64,000 nucleotides of DNA from Gimesia sp. Its GTDB lineage: Bacteria > Planctomycetota > Planctomycetia > Planctomycetales > Planctomycetaceae. The notes below the pieces were generated by a model. It ran no database searches. It had not been told where the DNA came from and saw only the letters and a program-made list of their open reading frames with translations. This document shows positions 16,900-25,708 of this stretch, one piece after another; the first letter of the stretch is position 1, and every line of letters starts with the position of its first letter. Made by a program: the position numbers and the translations under genes. The DNA lies in contig PAJV01000076.1 of NCBI GenBank assembly GCA_002706765.1, positions 540,073-604,072 of the forward strand, in the 5' to 3' direction.

Positions 16900-18144
16900 C
16901 TATTGCTCTTCGAGGCGGTAGAGGTGCTCCCCTGCTTTTCTGACGAGCAGGATGCCTTCCTCTTCCCGGTCGGCAAATGCTTCGATGTCGATCGTGGCAG
17001 GATCTCGATAGCCAAGATTGATTTTCTCACACAGTTCCGGAGGAATCTGCGATGCCAGCGTAACACGAACCCGCGGACGTTCAATTCCGTTTTCAAAGGT
17101 CCCGGTCCCCCGGACGTGAGTCGAATGTGCCAGAATCCCCCAGGGGTAGTCTTTAAACTGATCCCACTGGTTTGTGAAATAGTCACGGACATGATAGCCG
17201 ACCTCTTCAATCAGCTTGCCATGTGTGATCGAGATTCCTTTCATGTGGGGAGCGTAGATAATGAGTTCCCCGTCATCAGCGACCACCGGTTCCAGCTTGT
17301 ACATGCACTTTCCGGCAACCCAGAGTTCATCGTACATCAGGGGCGCACAGGACAAAACCTGTTTGAAAGGTCGAGGCTTGCGTTTGATGTGGATCTGACC
17401 GGAAAGATCAGCGGCGGATTCCCAGGCGTCTTCAGGAGTTCCGTAAAAGAGGCCATACAGGGAACTGTCAGGAGCCACAACGAAAGTGATACAGCGTTTT
17501 TCATTCGGGATCATGGCGGCGGACTTGTTGACGACTTCGCGTACCGGTGTCTGTTTGACGCCGATAATGCCGACATTGGTGATCAACGCTCCCAGCCAGT
17601 GAAAGAAGTTCAGAAGATCCGGGCCGGAAATACCGGGGAAAAAGTACTTGCTGCCGCCGGAAAAGCCGACGACTTCGTGAGGAAAGACGGGGCCCATGAC
17701 CTGCAGGATATCGTACTCTTTGATGCGTGCATTAATGGTGACCGGGACATCCATTTCCAGGAGTCCTGCTGAGATTAAAGAAGTCTGCTCTTTCGTGAGG
17801 GTCCCGATTTGTGTAAGCTTGTCAGGTTGGTCCCATTCATGGTTGTAAAGCCCGACATCCCTGTATTCCGACTGCCTGGCTGCTTCGGAGATCCCCAGCA
17901 GGCGGCAAATGTCTTTTTCAGGCATGGGAGGATGCGTCCCCAGCGCGACGAGGACGTCAATCCGTTTTGCGACGGGGCTGAGAATTCGATGAAAGGTCGA
18001 AAACAACAGGGATAAGGGAGCGGTGCGGGTCGCATCGGGCACGATCAGCAGAATGCTCTTGTTTCGATAGTCTTCAACAGGAAGGTTTGATTCAAACCAC
18101 TGAATGACTTCCTGTTCGCTAAGAGTTTGATGGAGTTTTTCCAT
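16900..18144 (-). CDS. larA: LarA-like nickel-pincer lactate racemase family protein
   Basis: This 414-residue DUF2088/LarA-type protein retains several residues needed for the nickel-pincer-nucleotide cofactor. D37 and R40 lie in PDATRTAP (DxTR motif), H71 in ALGTHPPM, H156 in PHEVVGFSGG and K166 in GGSKYFFPG. By analogy, K166 is the lysine that tethers the cofactor, and the histidines act as proton donors and acceptors. LarA interconverts D- and L-lactate, but many homologues race or epimerise other 2-hydroxy acids. The N-terminal segment is shorter than in well-studied LarA. The larB, larC and larE cofactor genes are not in the window. It is 75 bp upstream of the phosphatase gene on the same strand and probably shares its transcript. 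Confidence 0.85.
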   Translation of the reverse strand: MEKLHQTLSEQEVIQWFESNLPVEDYRNKSILLIVPDATRTAPLSLLFSTFHRILSPVAKRIDVLVALGTHPPMPEKDICRLLGISEAARQSEYRDVGLYNHEWDQPDKLTQIGTLTKEQTSLISAGLLEMDVPVTINARIKEYDILQVMGPVFPHEVVGFSGGSKYFFPGISGPDLLNFFHWLGALITNVGIIGVKQTPVREVVNKSAAMIPNEKRCITFVVAPDSSLYGLFYGTPEDAWESAADLSGQIHIKRKPRPFKQVLSCAPLMYDELWVAGKCMYKLEPVVADDGELIIYAPHMKGISITHGKLIEEVGYHVRDYFTNQWDQFKDYPWGILAHSTHVRGTGTFENGIERPRVRVTLASQIPPELCEKINLGYRDPATIDIEAFADREEEGILLVRKAGEHLYRLEEQ

Positions 18145-18633
18145 AGTCGCATATTGCTTTCAGAAAAGCCCGAGGCACACCATTGCTGTTACGGGCCGGA
18201 CTGATGTTGAAAACAGATACTATAAAATATTTTTCAAAAAAGTGAATCGACTCAGCAGGCTGTGGGAGTCGTATATCACACTTTTTGTGGCTGAACCAGT
18301 CTCAAGGGGCGGAACTTGGCAGACTCTTTGAGATAACGGAATGTTCACTTCGATTTTTTAATGGAAGTCAAAAATTCAGAAGAAAACCCGCCATAATGAC
18401 TGGTCAACAGCGACTGTGATCTAGTAACCTCGTAAGATGCGCTCTGAATGGGGTTTGAGGGTTGTAAGGCCCGAATCTTCAACCGGCTTTATTTGAGAGC
18501 CGCACGATGAAAATGTTTGTGTTCCGACCGATACTAGCGTTGGTCCAGGTTCAATTCAGGACTGACTTATGAAAATATCTGGGAGTGTCTCAATAATGCG
18601 AAACGCGTTTTGGGATCAGGCAGGAGGCCGTCC
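18145..18633. other. Divergent promoter region with a GNRA-like hairpin
   Basis: This 489-base region lies between the divergent larA-like (minus) and SNF2 (plus) genes. A short CGGCT/AGCCG hairpin lies at 18484-18502. It continues into GAGAGCCGCACGATGAAAA (18495-18513), which weakly recalls group II intron domain V. No open frame has a credible product. The promoters of both genes are expected here. Confidence 0.45.
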
Positions 18634-21600
18634 ATGACGTTGGCAGAATTGCTGGAAAATCAATTTCGTGCCGATATCCGATTCCGTGGTGCAGCTTATA
18701 TCGAGGCGGAACGGGTCGAACTGACCCGGATCACCGCTGACCATATTTTTGCTGTGGTACGGGATGGTGTCGAGTACCAGACGCAACTGTCACGCGATGA
18801 TGGCAATCTGAAAACTTATTGCACCTGTGACCAGTTTCAGAAATTCAATGTCTGCAAGCATTTGTGGGCTTCGATTCTGGCAGTGGACGACGCCGGTTAT
18901 CTGGCCGGTGCGGTCAAACCGGGCTATATTCCCCCATTTATCATCGAAAATGCCCCGCTCTCCTTTGATGAAGAGCTGGATGATTTTGAATTTTCGATGC
19001 CCGACGATTTCGAAATGCGAGGCGGACGGTCCCGGAAAACCAAATCGGGTTCCGGCAACAGTCAGTCCACAGCCGTCTCTTCCAAACCCCGATTACGTGA
19101 CTGGGAAACGCGGCTGGTTGAGCTCAAGAATGAGTTCTCTCTGACTCCCGTACTCTCGAAAACCACGCAGCAGGAGCGAGAGATCTTCTATGAAATCGAC
19201 ATAGAAGAAAGTCTCGAATCCGGGCAACTGGTGGTACAGACATCTCAGCGTCAGCGACGTGCGAACGGACAATGGGGCAAGTTAAAACCACTCAAGCTGA
19301 AAGCAGGTCAACTCCAGGAAGTCGAACATGAAGACGACCGAAGGATTCTGGCCTACCTTTCCGGGGGAACCCCGGAGCGTACCAACTGGCGGGCACAGCA
19401 GACGGAAACCCAGGTTGCCGCCTTTCGCTACCGAATTCCGTATGAACTGTGTGAACTGATCCTGCCTCTGATGTGTGGTACAGGACATGTACGCTATCTG
19501 GAACGTCAGCCCGACGACGTCGATTCCCTGAAATGGGATGGTGAGAACACCTGGGAATTCTGCATGGGTGTGGAACGGGATCGGAAAAGTTCAAACTGGA
19601 AACTGCACGGTCACCTGAAACGGGACGATGAAATTCTGCAGATCACCTCGGCGCGTCTGATTGTGGCGGGGGGACTGGTGCTGACCAATGATAAAATTAC
19701 ACCGCTGGAAGACTATGACGCCTTCCCCTGGATCAAAATGATTCAGCAGAATGAGACAATTGAAGTAGAAGATGGCGAACAGCAGGAACTGGTTGATCGT
19801 CTGCTGGATATGCCGGTGCTGCCGCGACTGGAACTGCCGGAAGAACTGCATCTGGAAGAGATCACCTGTGATCCCAACCCGGAACTGCTGATTCATTCGC
19901 CGCAGAAAAAACGCTGGCAGCAGGATCGCCTGTATGGTGAAATCCACTTCAACTATCTGGACCATCTGGTATCCGGTTCGAGTACGCAGTGGGCGATTGT
20001 AGACCGGGAAGAAAAACGCTGTATTCTCCGAAACCGAGACAAAGAATCGAAAGCCTGGACCCTGCTGCAGGACAGCGGATTTCGCAGACTGCTGGATCGT
20101 CGGATCCAGGGGCGGGACGTAGAAATCTCTGCCCGTGATCTGGGAGGCGCGGTCCGTGAACTGATCAAGGAAGGCTGGGCCGTTCGCGCCGATGGCAAAC
20201 AGGTGCATCAACCAGCCAGTATGATGTTCAAAGTTGAGTCCGGGATTGACTGGTTTGAGCTGCATGCGGACATCGACTTTGAAGGTCAGACGGTGCGGTT
20301 CCCCGAACTGCTCTCTGCGTTGGCTCGCGGTGATTCTTCGATTCGACTCGATGATGGATCTCTGGGGATCCTGCCGGAAGAGTGGATTGAACAATACGGA
20401 ATCCTGGCCGGGATTGCAGTCACAGATGAAGACCATCTGCGGTTCGCACCCAATCAGGTGGCACTGCTGGATGCCCTGCTGAATTCCCAGGAGTATGTCG
20501 AAACGGACGCCAAGTTCGATGAAATCCGTGAAAAGATCCGCTCCTTCTCGGGAATCTCGATCGATAAAGAGCCAGATGGCTTCGAAGGAGACTTGCGTAA
20601 ATATCAACTGGAAGGACTGGGCTGGCTGCAGTTCCTGCAGGACTTCCATTTTGGTGGATGTCTGGCAGATGACATGGGGCTGGGGAAAACCGTTCAGCTT
20701 CTGGCGCTGTTGTTACGACGGAAAAGGGCGCGGGACGAACACCTGCCTTCACTGGCTGTCGTACCAAAATCACTGATGTTCAACTGGATGCAGGAAGCAG
20801 CGAAGTTTACTCCTGAGCTGAAAGTGATCGAATACGCGGGCGGCGATCGCAGTAAACTGATCGAGCAGTTAACCGATTATGATCTGGTTCTAACGACTTA
20901 TGGTACGATGCGGCGTGACATCACTCAGTTTAAAGATATCCAGTTTGATTACGCCGTCCTGGATGAAGCCCAGATGATCAAGAACTCCGGTTCTCAAGTT
21001 GCGAAAGCTTCACGGTTGATTCAGGCGAGGCATCGGATTGCACTCAGTGGTACTCCTGTCGAGAATCACCTGGGAGATCTCTGGTCGATCTTTGAGTTCC
21101 TGAACCCGGGCATGCTGGGGCGCAGTTCGGTCTTCAAAGCCTACACGAACGACATTGAAGATAAAAATGCCCGTGTCCTGCTCGGCAACGCGTTACGCCC
21201 CTTCATTCTACGCAGGACGAAGGAACAGGTTGCCAACGAATTACCTGAAAAAGTCGAGCAGACATTGTACTGTGATATGGGTAAAGAACAGAGCAACCTG
21301 TATGACGAGTTGAGACAACACTACCGCGATTCTATTCTGGGAATGGTGGAATCCAAAGGTATGGGTAAGACGAAGATTCATGTGCTTGAGGCACTGCTGC
21401 GTCTGCGACAGGCCGCCTGCCATCCTGCCCTGCTGGATCGTGGTCGGGCTTTGGATGCTTCGGCGAAAATGGACGTTCTGATTCCGCATCTGGAAGAACT
21501 GATTGAGGAAGGTCATAAAGCACTCGTCTTCTCGCAGTTTACCAGTATGCTGTCGATCGTGCAGGAACACCTGGATCAGAAGAATATCGTTTACGAATAT

Positions 21601-21966
21601 CTGGATGGCCAGACGCGTGACCGCAAAGAACGCGTGGATCGGTTCCAGACAGACAAAGACTGTGGCGTGTTCCTGATCAGTTTGAAAGCGGGAGGTCTGG
21701 GGTTAAACCTGACTGCCGCAGATTATGTGTTCATTCTGGACCCGTGGTGGAACCCGGCTGTGGAAACACAGGCGATCGACCGGGCGCATCGTGTGGGCCA
21801 GACCAAACGCGTGTTTGCCTACAAGCTGATCTGCCGCAACACGGTCGAAGAGAAGATTACCGAGTTGCAGCAGCAGAAACGGGAACTGGCGGATGCGATC
21901 CTGGAAGAAAACCAGAGCGTCCTCAAGAACCTCTCGAGCGACGACCTGGAATTGCTGCTGTCGTAG
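18634..21966 (+). CDS. SWIM-domain SNF2-family helicase (HepA/RapA-like)
   Basis: This 1110-residue ATP-dependent DNA translocase has an ATG with AGGAGG six bases upstream, so it was preferred over a TTG at 18610. The N-terminal SWIM zinc finger has ligands C63, C65, C74 and H76 (CTCDQFQKFNVCKH). A beta-rich bacterial SNF2-associated region spans about 200-650. The SNF2 core follows: Walker A in DDMGLGKT (near residue 678), DEAQ box (LDEAQMI, near 779) and ALSGTPVENH. The helicase C lobe has VFSQFTSM and motif VI DRAHRVGQTK (near 1047). The family remodels nucleoprotein or recycles RNA polymerase. SWIM fusions are common in bacteria, and the target here is unknown. It converges with the DUF4175-like gene. 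Confidence 0.95.
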   Translation: MTLAELLENQFRADIRFRGAAYIEAERVELTRITADHIFAVVRDGVEYQTQLSRDDGNLKTYCTCDQFQKFNVCKHLWASILAVDDAGYLAGAVKPGYIPPFIIENAPLSFDEELDDFEFSMPDDFEMRGGRSRKTKSGSGNSQSTAVSSKPRLRDWETRLVELKNEFSLTPVLSKTTQQEREIFYEIDIEESLESGQLVVQTSQRQRRANGQWGKLKPLKLKAGQLQEVEHEDDRRILAYLSGGTPERTNWRAQQTETQVAAFRYRIPYELCELILPLMCGTGHVRYLERQPDDVDSLKWDGENTWEFCMGVERDRKSSNWKLHGHLKRDDEILQITSARLIVAGGLVLTNDKITPLEDYDAFPWIKMIQQNETIEVEDGEQQELVDRLLDMPVLPRLELPEELHLEEITCDPNPELLIHSPQKKRWQQDRLYGEIHFNYLDHLVSGSSTQWAIVDREEKRCILRNRDKESKAWTLLQDSGFRRLLDRRIQGRDVEISARDLGGAVRELIKEGWAVRADGKQVHQPASMMFKVESGIDWFELHADIDFEGQTVRFPELLSALARGDSSIRLDDGSLGILPEEWIEQYGILAGIAVTDEDHLRFAPNQVALLDALLNSQEYVETDAKFDEIREKIRSFSGISIDKEPDGFEGDLRKYQLEGLGWLQFLQDFHFGGCLADDMGLGKTVQLLALLLRRKRARDEHLPSLAVVPKSLMFNWMQEAAKFTPELKVIEYAGGDRSKLIEQLTDYDLVLTTYGTMRRDITQFKDIQFDYAVLDEAQMIKNSGSQVAKASRLIQARHRIALSGTPVENHLGDLWSIFEFLNPGMLGRSSVFKAYTNDIEDKNARVLLGNALRPFILRRTKEQVANELPEKVEQTLYCDMGKEQSNLYDELRQHYRDSILGMVESKGMGKTKIHVLEALLRLRQAACHPALLDRGRALDASAKMDVLIPHLEELIEEGHKALVFSQFTSMLSIVQEHLDQKNIVYEYLDGQTRDRKERVDRFQTDKDCGVFLISLKAGGLGLNLTAADYVFILDPWWNPAVETQAIDRAHRVGQTKRVFAYKLICRNTVEEKITELQQQKRELADAILEENQSVLKNLSSDDLELLLS

Positions 21967-21990
21967 GTGGAAAACGGTTAACAGTCGGTT

Positions 21991-22030
21991 GTGGTTTACT
22001 AATCTGAAGTTTTCTTTTCAGATAAACCAC
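21991..22030. terminator. Nested hairpin between convergent genes
   Basis: The outer stem GTGGTTTA/TAAACCAC (21991-21998 and 22023-22030) encloses an inner stem TCTGAA/TTCAGA (22003-22008 and 22017-22022), with a small bulge on one side. It sits 25 bp past the SNF2 stop and overlaps the last codons of the opposing gene. No T run follows on either strand, so it may work as a stabiliser or factor-dependent site and not as a canonical intrinsic terminator. Confidence 0.45.
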
Positions 22031-25000
22031 GCGTGAAGGCTTCGTATGCTTCCCGGTATTCTTCCGGGACAGGCAGGCGACGGGGACCAATGCTGTCGGT
22101 GTTCTGTTTTCGGCTGCTGGTTCGTTGGCGTTGTGCTGCGCGATTCGCCGGTTTCAAGGATTTTAACATCTCTTCAAACTGACGTTTACGGGCCAGTGAT
22201 TCGGGGGACTGCAGTTCCTGTTCGGGAGACTGCAGCTGTTTCTGTAACCGCTCAGAAAACTGCTGCATCTCTTCTTTGGTCCAGCCCAGTTCTTTAAGCA
22301 GTTCCTGATCGACTTCCTTACGTTTCAGTTCATCTTTGATTCGCTTCAGCACCAGGTTGGCGGCTTCTTTGCCGTATTCCAGATTGGCGTCTTCTGCTTC
22401 AGGCAGCCCGGGGGGAGAGGCATTTCCAGAATCCTGGTCTTCAGCTGCTGCAGACTGACCTCCCTTGGTCGAGCCACTTCCCTGGGGATCTCCCGAGCGT
22501 TGACCCGAACTGGAGCCGGAACTCTCTCCGGACTTGGATTGGCCTTTCCCCTGCGAACCGCTTTTATCCCCGCCAGATTGTTTCCCACCTTTTTCACCAG
22601 ATTTACTTTCTCCGGATTTGTTCTGGCTGGATTGATTCTGGTCGGATGACTTCTCACCAGATTTGTTGTTCGAGTCTGGTTGATTCATCGGCTGCTTCGA
22701 ATCAGCAGGTGGTTTTTGTGAACTCTGTTCCTGATTCCCTTTCTGTCCTGTGGAATCTCCTGTTCCCGGTTGCTGGCTCCCTTTCTGCCCCTGGTCATTT
22801 TGAGAACTGTTCCCCTTCTCGCCATTTTGTGGCTGTTTTGATTTCTGGTCTGTGGGACGACCTTTATTCTGGGGAGGTTCATTCGAACCATCAGGTTGAT
22901 CCGGTTTCTGTTTGGAATCCGGATTCGTGGAAGGTTGCTGTTTGCCTGACGGGTTCTGGTCTGATTTTTCCGGTTTCCGCATTCCCTCTTTCGGATCTGC
23001 TTTTGCCGGATTGTCCGTATTTTGTGATTTCGAATTCGGCGTATCCGGTTTGGGCTTTTGTGAAGCATCGCTGGCAGGAGAATCCTTCTGACCAGGACGA
23101 GTGGCCGGTTTCTGGTTGGGATCTCTTTCTACATCTTGATCAGTTTTACGGGGATCTGCATCGGGATCATGGTTCGGAGTCGCTTTACCCTTTAGATCTC
23201 CATTCGATTTGCTTTTCATCGCATCATCTGAAGGAGCAGCCGGTTCCTGTTTGCCTTTGGGAACAGAGTCGGATTGAGACGGCTTCTGTTTCCCGCTGGG
23301 ATTATTGTCCGGTTTATCTGCCTTGTCTGAGGAAGACGGACTGGAACTCTTGTCAGGAGCGTTCTGAGGTTCTCCTTCTGATCCTTTGCCTGCATCAGAC
23401 GAGGGATTGTTCTTATCTCCGGCAGCACCAGACGATTTCTGGTCCTGCATTTGAGGATCGTCGGCGGGTTTATCAGGATCCTGTTTTTCAGTGTCAGGTT
23501 GCGGTTTCTGTTCGGAACCAGAATCGGGCTGCTGACCTTCTTTTTTCAATTGTTCCAGAATGCGTTTGATCGCTTCCTGGTCGTCACCCCCATCGCTGTC
23601 CAGTTCCTGTTTCTCGCCAGATTTCTTCTGACCAGCGCCCGGCTCATCTGACTGTTCGGGCTCGCTTGATGTGGATTGCCGGGAATTCTGCTTGCCTGCT
23701 TTCTGTCCCTCTTTTTCCTGCTGATTTTCCTCTCCGGGTTTTGTTTCCTGACCGGGCTTTCCTTCTTCTTTTTTGTCCGGATTGGGCTGGTCAGAAGGGT
23801 TCTGATCGGTTTTGTCAGACTTATTCTCCATCGACTCCGATTTGTTTTTCTGATCGGAATTGGAGTCTGGTTTCTGAGGAGCGTTTTTCTGCTTTTGTTC
23901 CTCCAGCTGTTTCTGAGCATCTTCCTGCGAGACAGGCTCTGTGATTTCAATCTTGATCTTGGGTGTGTTCTGACGATTGCCCGAAGGGTGTTTGTTATCG
24001 CGGGCTTCGACCCAGAAATAAATTGTCTCACCAGGAGTCAGACGCAATGGTCCCAGTTCGAAATCATGATTCAGTCCCACGCTCTTTTCGGCGCCTTCAA
24101 AGAGGGTTTTATCCAAAACGCGGACCTGTTGTTTATCAACTCGCAGATTCAGATAGCGAATCTTGAAATCCGGATCTTCTGCGATCACTGAAATGGGAAC
24201 AATCCCATTGGCTGGCATCTTCAGATCCGACTTGGGAGTCAACAGGCTGATTTCCGGGGACTGGTCCGGGCGGATCATCAAGGGATAGACGGTCGGTGAC
24301 AGTGTGGTTTGCCCTGCTTCGTTTCGGCATTTGATCTGGTAGAATTTGGGAAACGATCCATCTGCTCGCAGTTTCAGCTTCCATGTGGCGGTAATTGAAT
24401 TCTCGTTGATCGTTTTTTCGGTTTTGAATTCTTCCAGTAACGAAGCTGAATCTTCTTCATCTGAGAAAAGAACCTCGAAAGAAGTGATCGGCATATTCGT
24501 CGTGGCATCGACGGTGATTTTGGTTCCTTCCCAGGCGTCGATCGCTCCCCCTGGCTGTTCGACCGCTGCCAGATCCATGTACTGCGGGTATTCATAACGA
24601 ATGGAGTGTACGGTGGCAGAAGGGGGCTGAATGACTTTGACACGGTACTCTTCCGAGATCGCGTCGCCCGCCTGGACGTGATAGGTTAATTCCTGTCTGA
24701 TACCACGCCCGTTAATCCCGACGATCATGCCCTGGTAACGTTTCCGGGTTTCGTCCATTGCTCGAAGTTTAAGAGGCTCATCAACGCGGCCTTCGTCGCT
24801 GGATGTGTAAAAGAGTGTGACCGTGTCCGGTACTTCTCCCCGCAGATCAACGATGACTTCCAGCTGACTTCCCGACAGAACTTCCGTATTTCCAGGAGTG
24901 ACGGAGTTGATCTGAGTCTGTGTGGCAAACTCCCGTTGAGGAGAAAATGAAATGGCAGCTGAAATGGACGGCCAGATTTCCTTTGGTGAGAAGAGGGCGT

Positions 25001-25547
25001 AAAAACACAAGACTGCCACGACGAACAATAGAACATAAGAGAGTCGCATCAGTGGCCGCCGATCGACAGCCTGCTCGGTATCGGTTTGAGACAGCGTCAG
25101 TGCAGCGCGTTTTTCCAGAGAGCTGATTATCTCTGGATTGACGTTACGTCTGGATTGTTTCAGATCAATCAAATTGAGCAGAGATCCTTCCATCTCGTGA
25201 GAGGTCTGCTCCAGGGCATTCGCAGAATAGAGGTGCGTGACTTTTTTGAAATAGGGTAAGACCAGTTTCCAGACAGCCCAGCCCAGACAGGCGATGAATA
25301 CTCCCGCCAGCATCAACAGGCGTGCGGTGTGCCCAAATCCCCCTTGGATAAGCCAGTGATCACACAGGACAAATACCAGCAGGTAGCCTAAAAAGATCGC
25401 GGAGATCCCTACTGCCGTTGTCAGCAGATCGTTGGCTTTGATATTGGATCCGGTTTTCGAGACCTGATAATCCACATATTCATCAAACTTGGCATACTGG
25501 CCAGATCGCTGTTCAGTCGTCTGCTTCGGATTGGATGCGGTTGACAT
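21999..25547 (-). CDS. DUF4175-like membrane protein with long low-complexity tail
   Basis: This 1182-residue protein begins with two hydrophobic helices at about residues 42-65 and 75-98. A charged coiled region containing ANALEQTSHEMEGSLLNLI follows, then a third helix at about 168-188. This is the layout of DUF4175 proteins. Residues about 200-510 are beta-rich extracytoplasmic domains. From about 520 to 1050 the sequence is almost entirely Lys, Gln, Pro, Ser, Asp, Gly, Asn and Glu and presumably disordered. A basic helical end of about 130 residues follows, containing LKRIKDELKRKEVDQELLKE. It is the last gene of a minus-strand cluster with VWA and BatA-like genes, which suggests a joint membrane complex. 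Its molecular activity is not known. The long hydrophilic tract is unusual even for this family. Confidence 0.82.
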   Translation of the reverse strand: MSTASNPKQTTEQRSGQYAKFDEYVDYQVSKTGSNIKANDLLTTAVGISAIFLGYLLVFVLCDHWLIQGGFGHTARLLMLAGVFIACLGWAVWKLVLPYFKKVTHLYSANALEQTSHEMEGSLLNLIDLKQSRRNVNPEIISSLEKRAALTLSQTDTEQAVDRRPLMRLSYVLLFVVAVLCFYALFSPKEIWPSISAAISFSPQREFATQTQINSVTPGNTEVLSGSQLEVIVDLRGEVPDTVTLFYTSSDEGRVDEPLKLRAMDETRKRYQGMIVGINGRGIRQELTYHVQAGDAISEEYRVKVIQPPSATVHSIRYEYPQYMDLAAVEQPGGAIDAWEGTKITVDATTNMPITSFEVLFSDEEDSASLLEEFKTEKTINENSITATWKLKLRADGSFPKFYQIKCRNEAGQTTLSPTVYPLMIRPDQSPEISLLTPKSDLKMPANGIVPISVIAEDPDFKIRYLNLRVDKQQVRVLDKTLFEGAEKSVGLNHDFELGPLRLTPGETIYFWVEARDNKHPSGNRQNTPKIKIEITEPVSQEDAQKQLEEQKQKNAPQKPDSNSDQKNKSESMENKSDKTDQNPSDQPNPDKKEEGKPGQETKPGEENQQEKEGQKAGKQNSRQSTSSEPEQSDEPGAGQKKSGEKQELDSDGGDDQEAIKRILEQLKKEGQQPDSGSEQKPQPDTEKQDPDKPADDPQMQDQKSSGAAGDKNNPSSDAGKGSEGEPQNAPDKSSSPSSSDKADKPDNNPSGKQKPSQSDSVPKGKQEPAAPSDDAMKSKSNGDLKGKATPNHDPDADPRKTDQDVERDPNQKPATRPGQKDSPASDASQKPKPDTPNSKSQNTDNPAKADPKEGMRKPEKSDQNPSGKQQPSTNPDSKQKPDQPDGSNEPPQNKGRPTDQKSKQPQNGEKGNSSQNDQGQKGSQQPGTGDSTGQKGNQEQSSQKPPADSKQPMNQPDSNNKSGEKSSDQNQSSQNKSGESKSGEKGGKQSGGDKSGSQGKGQSKSGESSGSSSGQRSGDPQGSGSTKGGQSAAAEDQDSGNASPPGLPEAEDANLEYGKEAANLVLKRIKDELKRKEVDQELLKELGWTKEEMQQFSERLQKQLQSPEQELQSPESLARKRQFEEMLKSLKPANRAAQRQRTSSRKQNTDSIGPRRLPVPEEYREAYEAFTRGLSEKKTSD

Positions 25548-25708
25548 GGAAAGCCTGTGCCTGAATCAGATTTGAAATTGAAAGAATTCACTCATATTCA
25601 TTATAGAATGATCGACGCCCGTGATGGTATGAATGTTCCGGAATTTTCAAAGAGATTCTTTTTTCCCTGATTTTCCCGTTGCTATGGGGACAATGCCCTT
25701 AAAGGCAG

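Noticed and set aside
16849-17772. 307-codon plus-strand frame
   Set aside because: Antisense to the larA-like gene, whose motifs are intact.
19591-20649. 352-codon minus-strand frame
   Set aside because: Fully antisense to the SNF2 helicase gene, with no start signal and no motif.
22646-23569. 307-codon plus-strand frame
   Set aside because: Antisense to the low-complexity tract of the DUF4175-like gene; its composition is a by-product of that tract.
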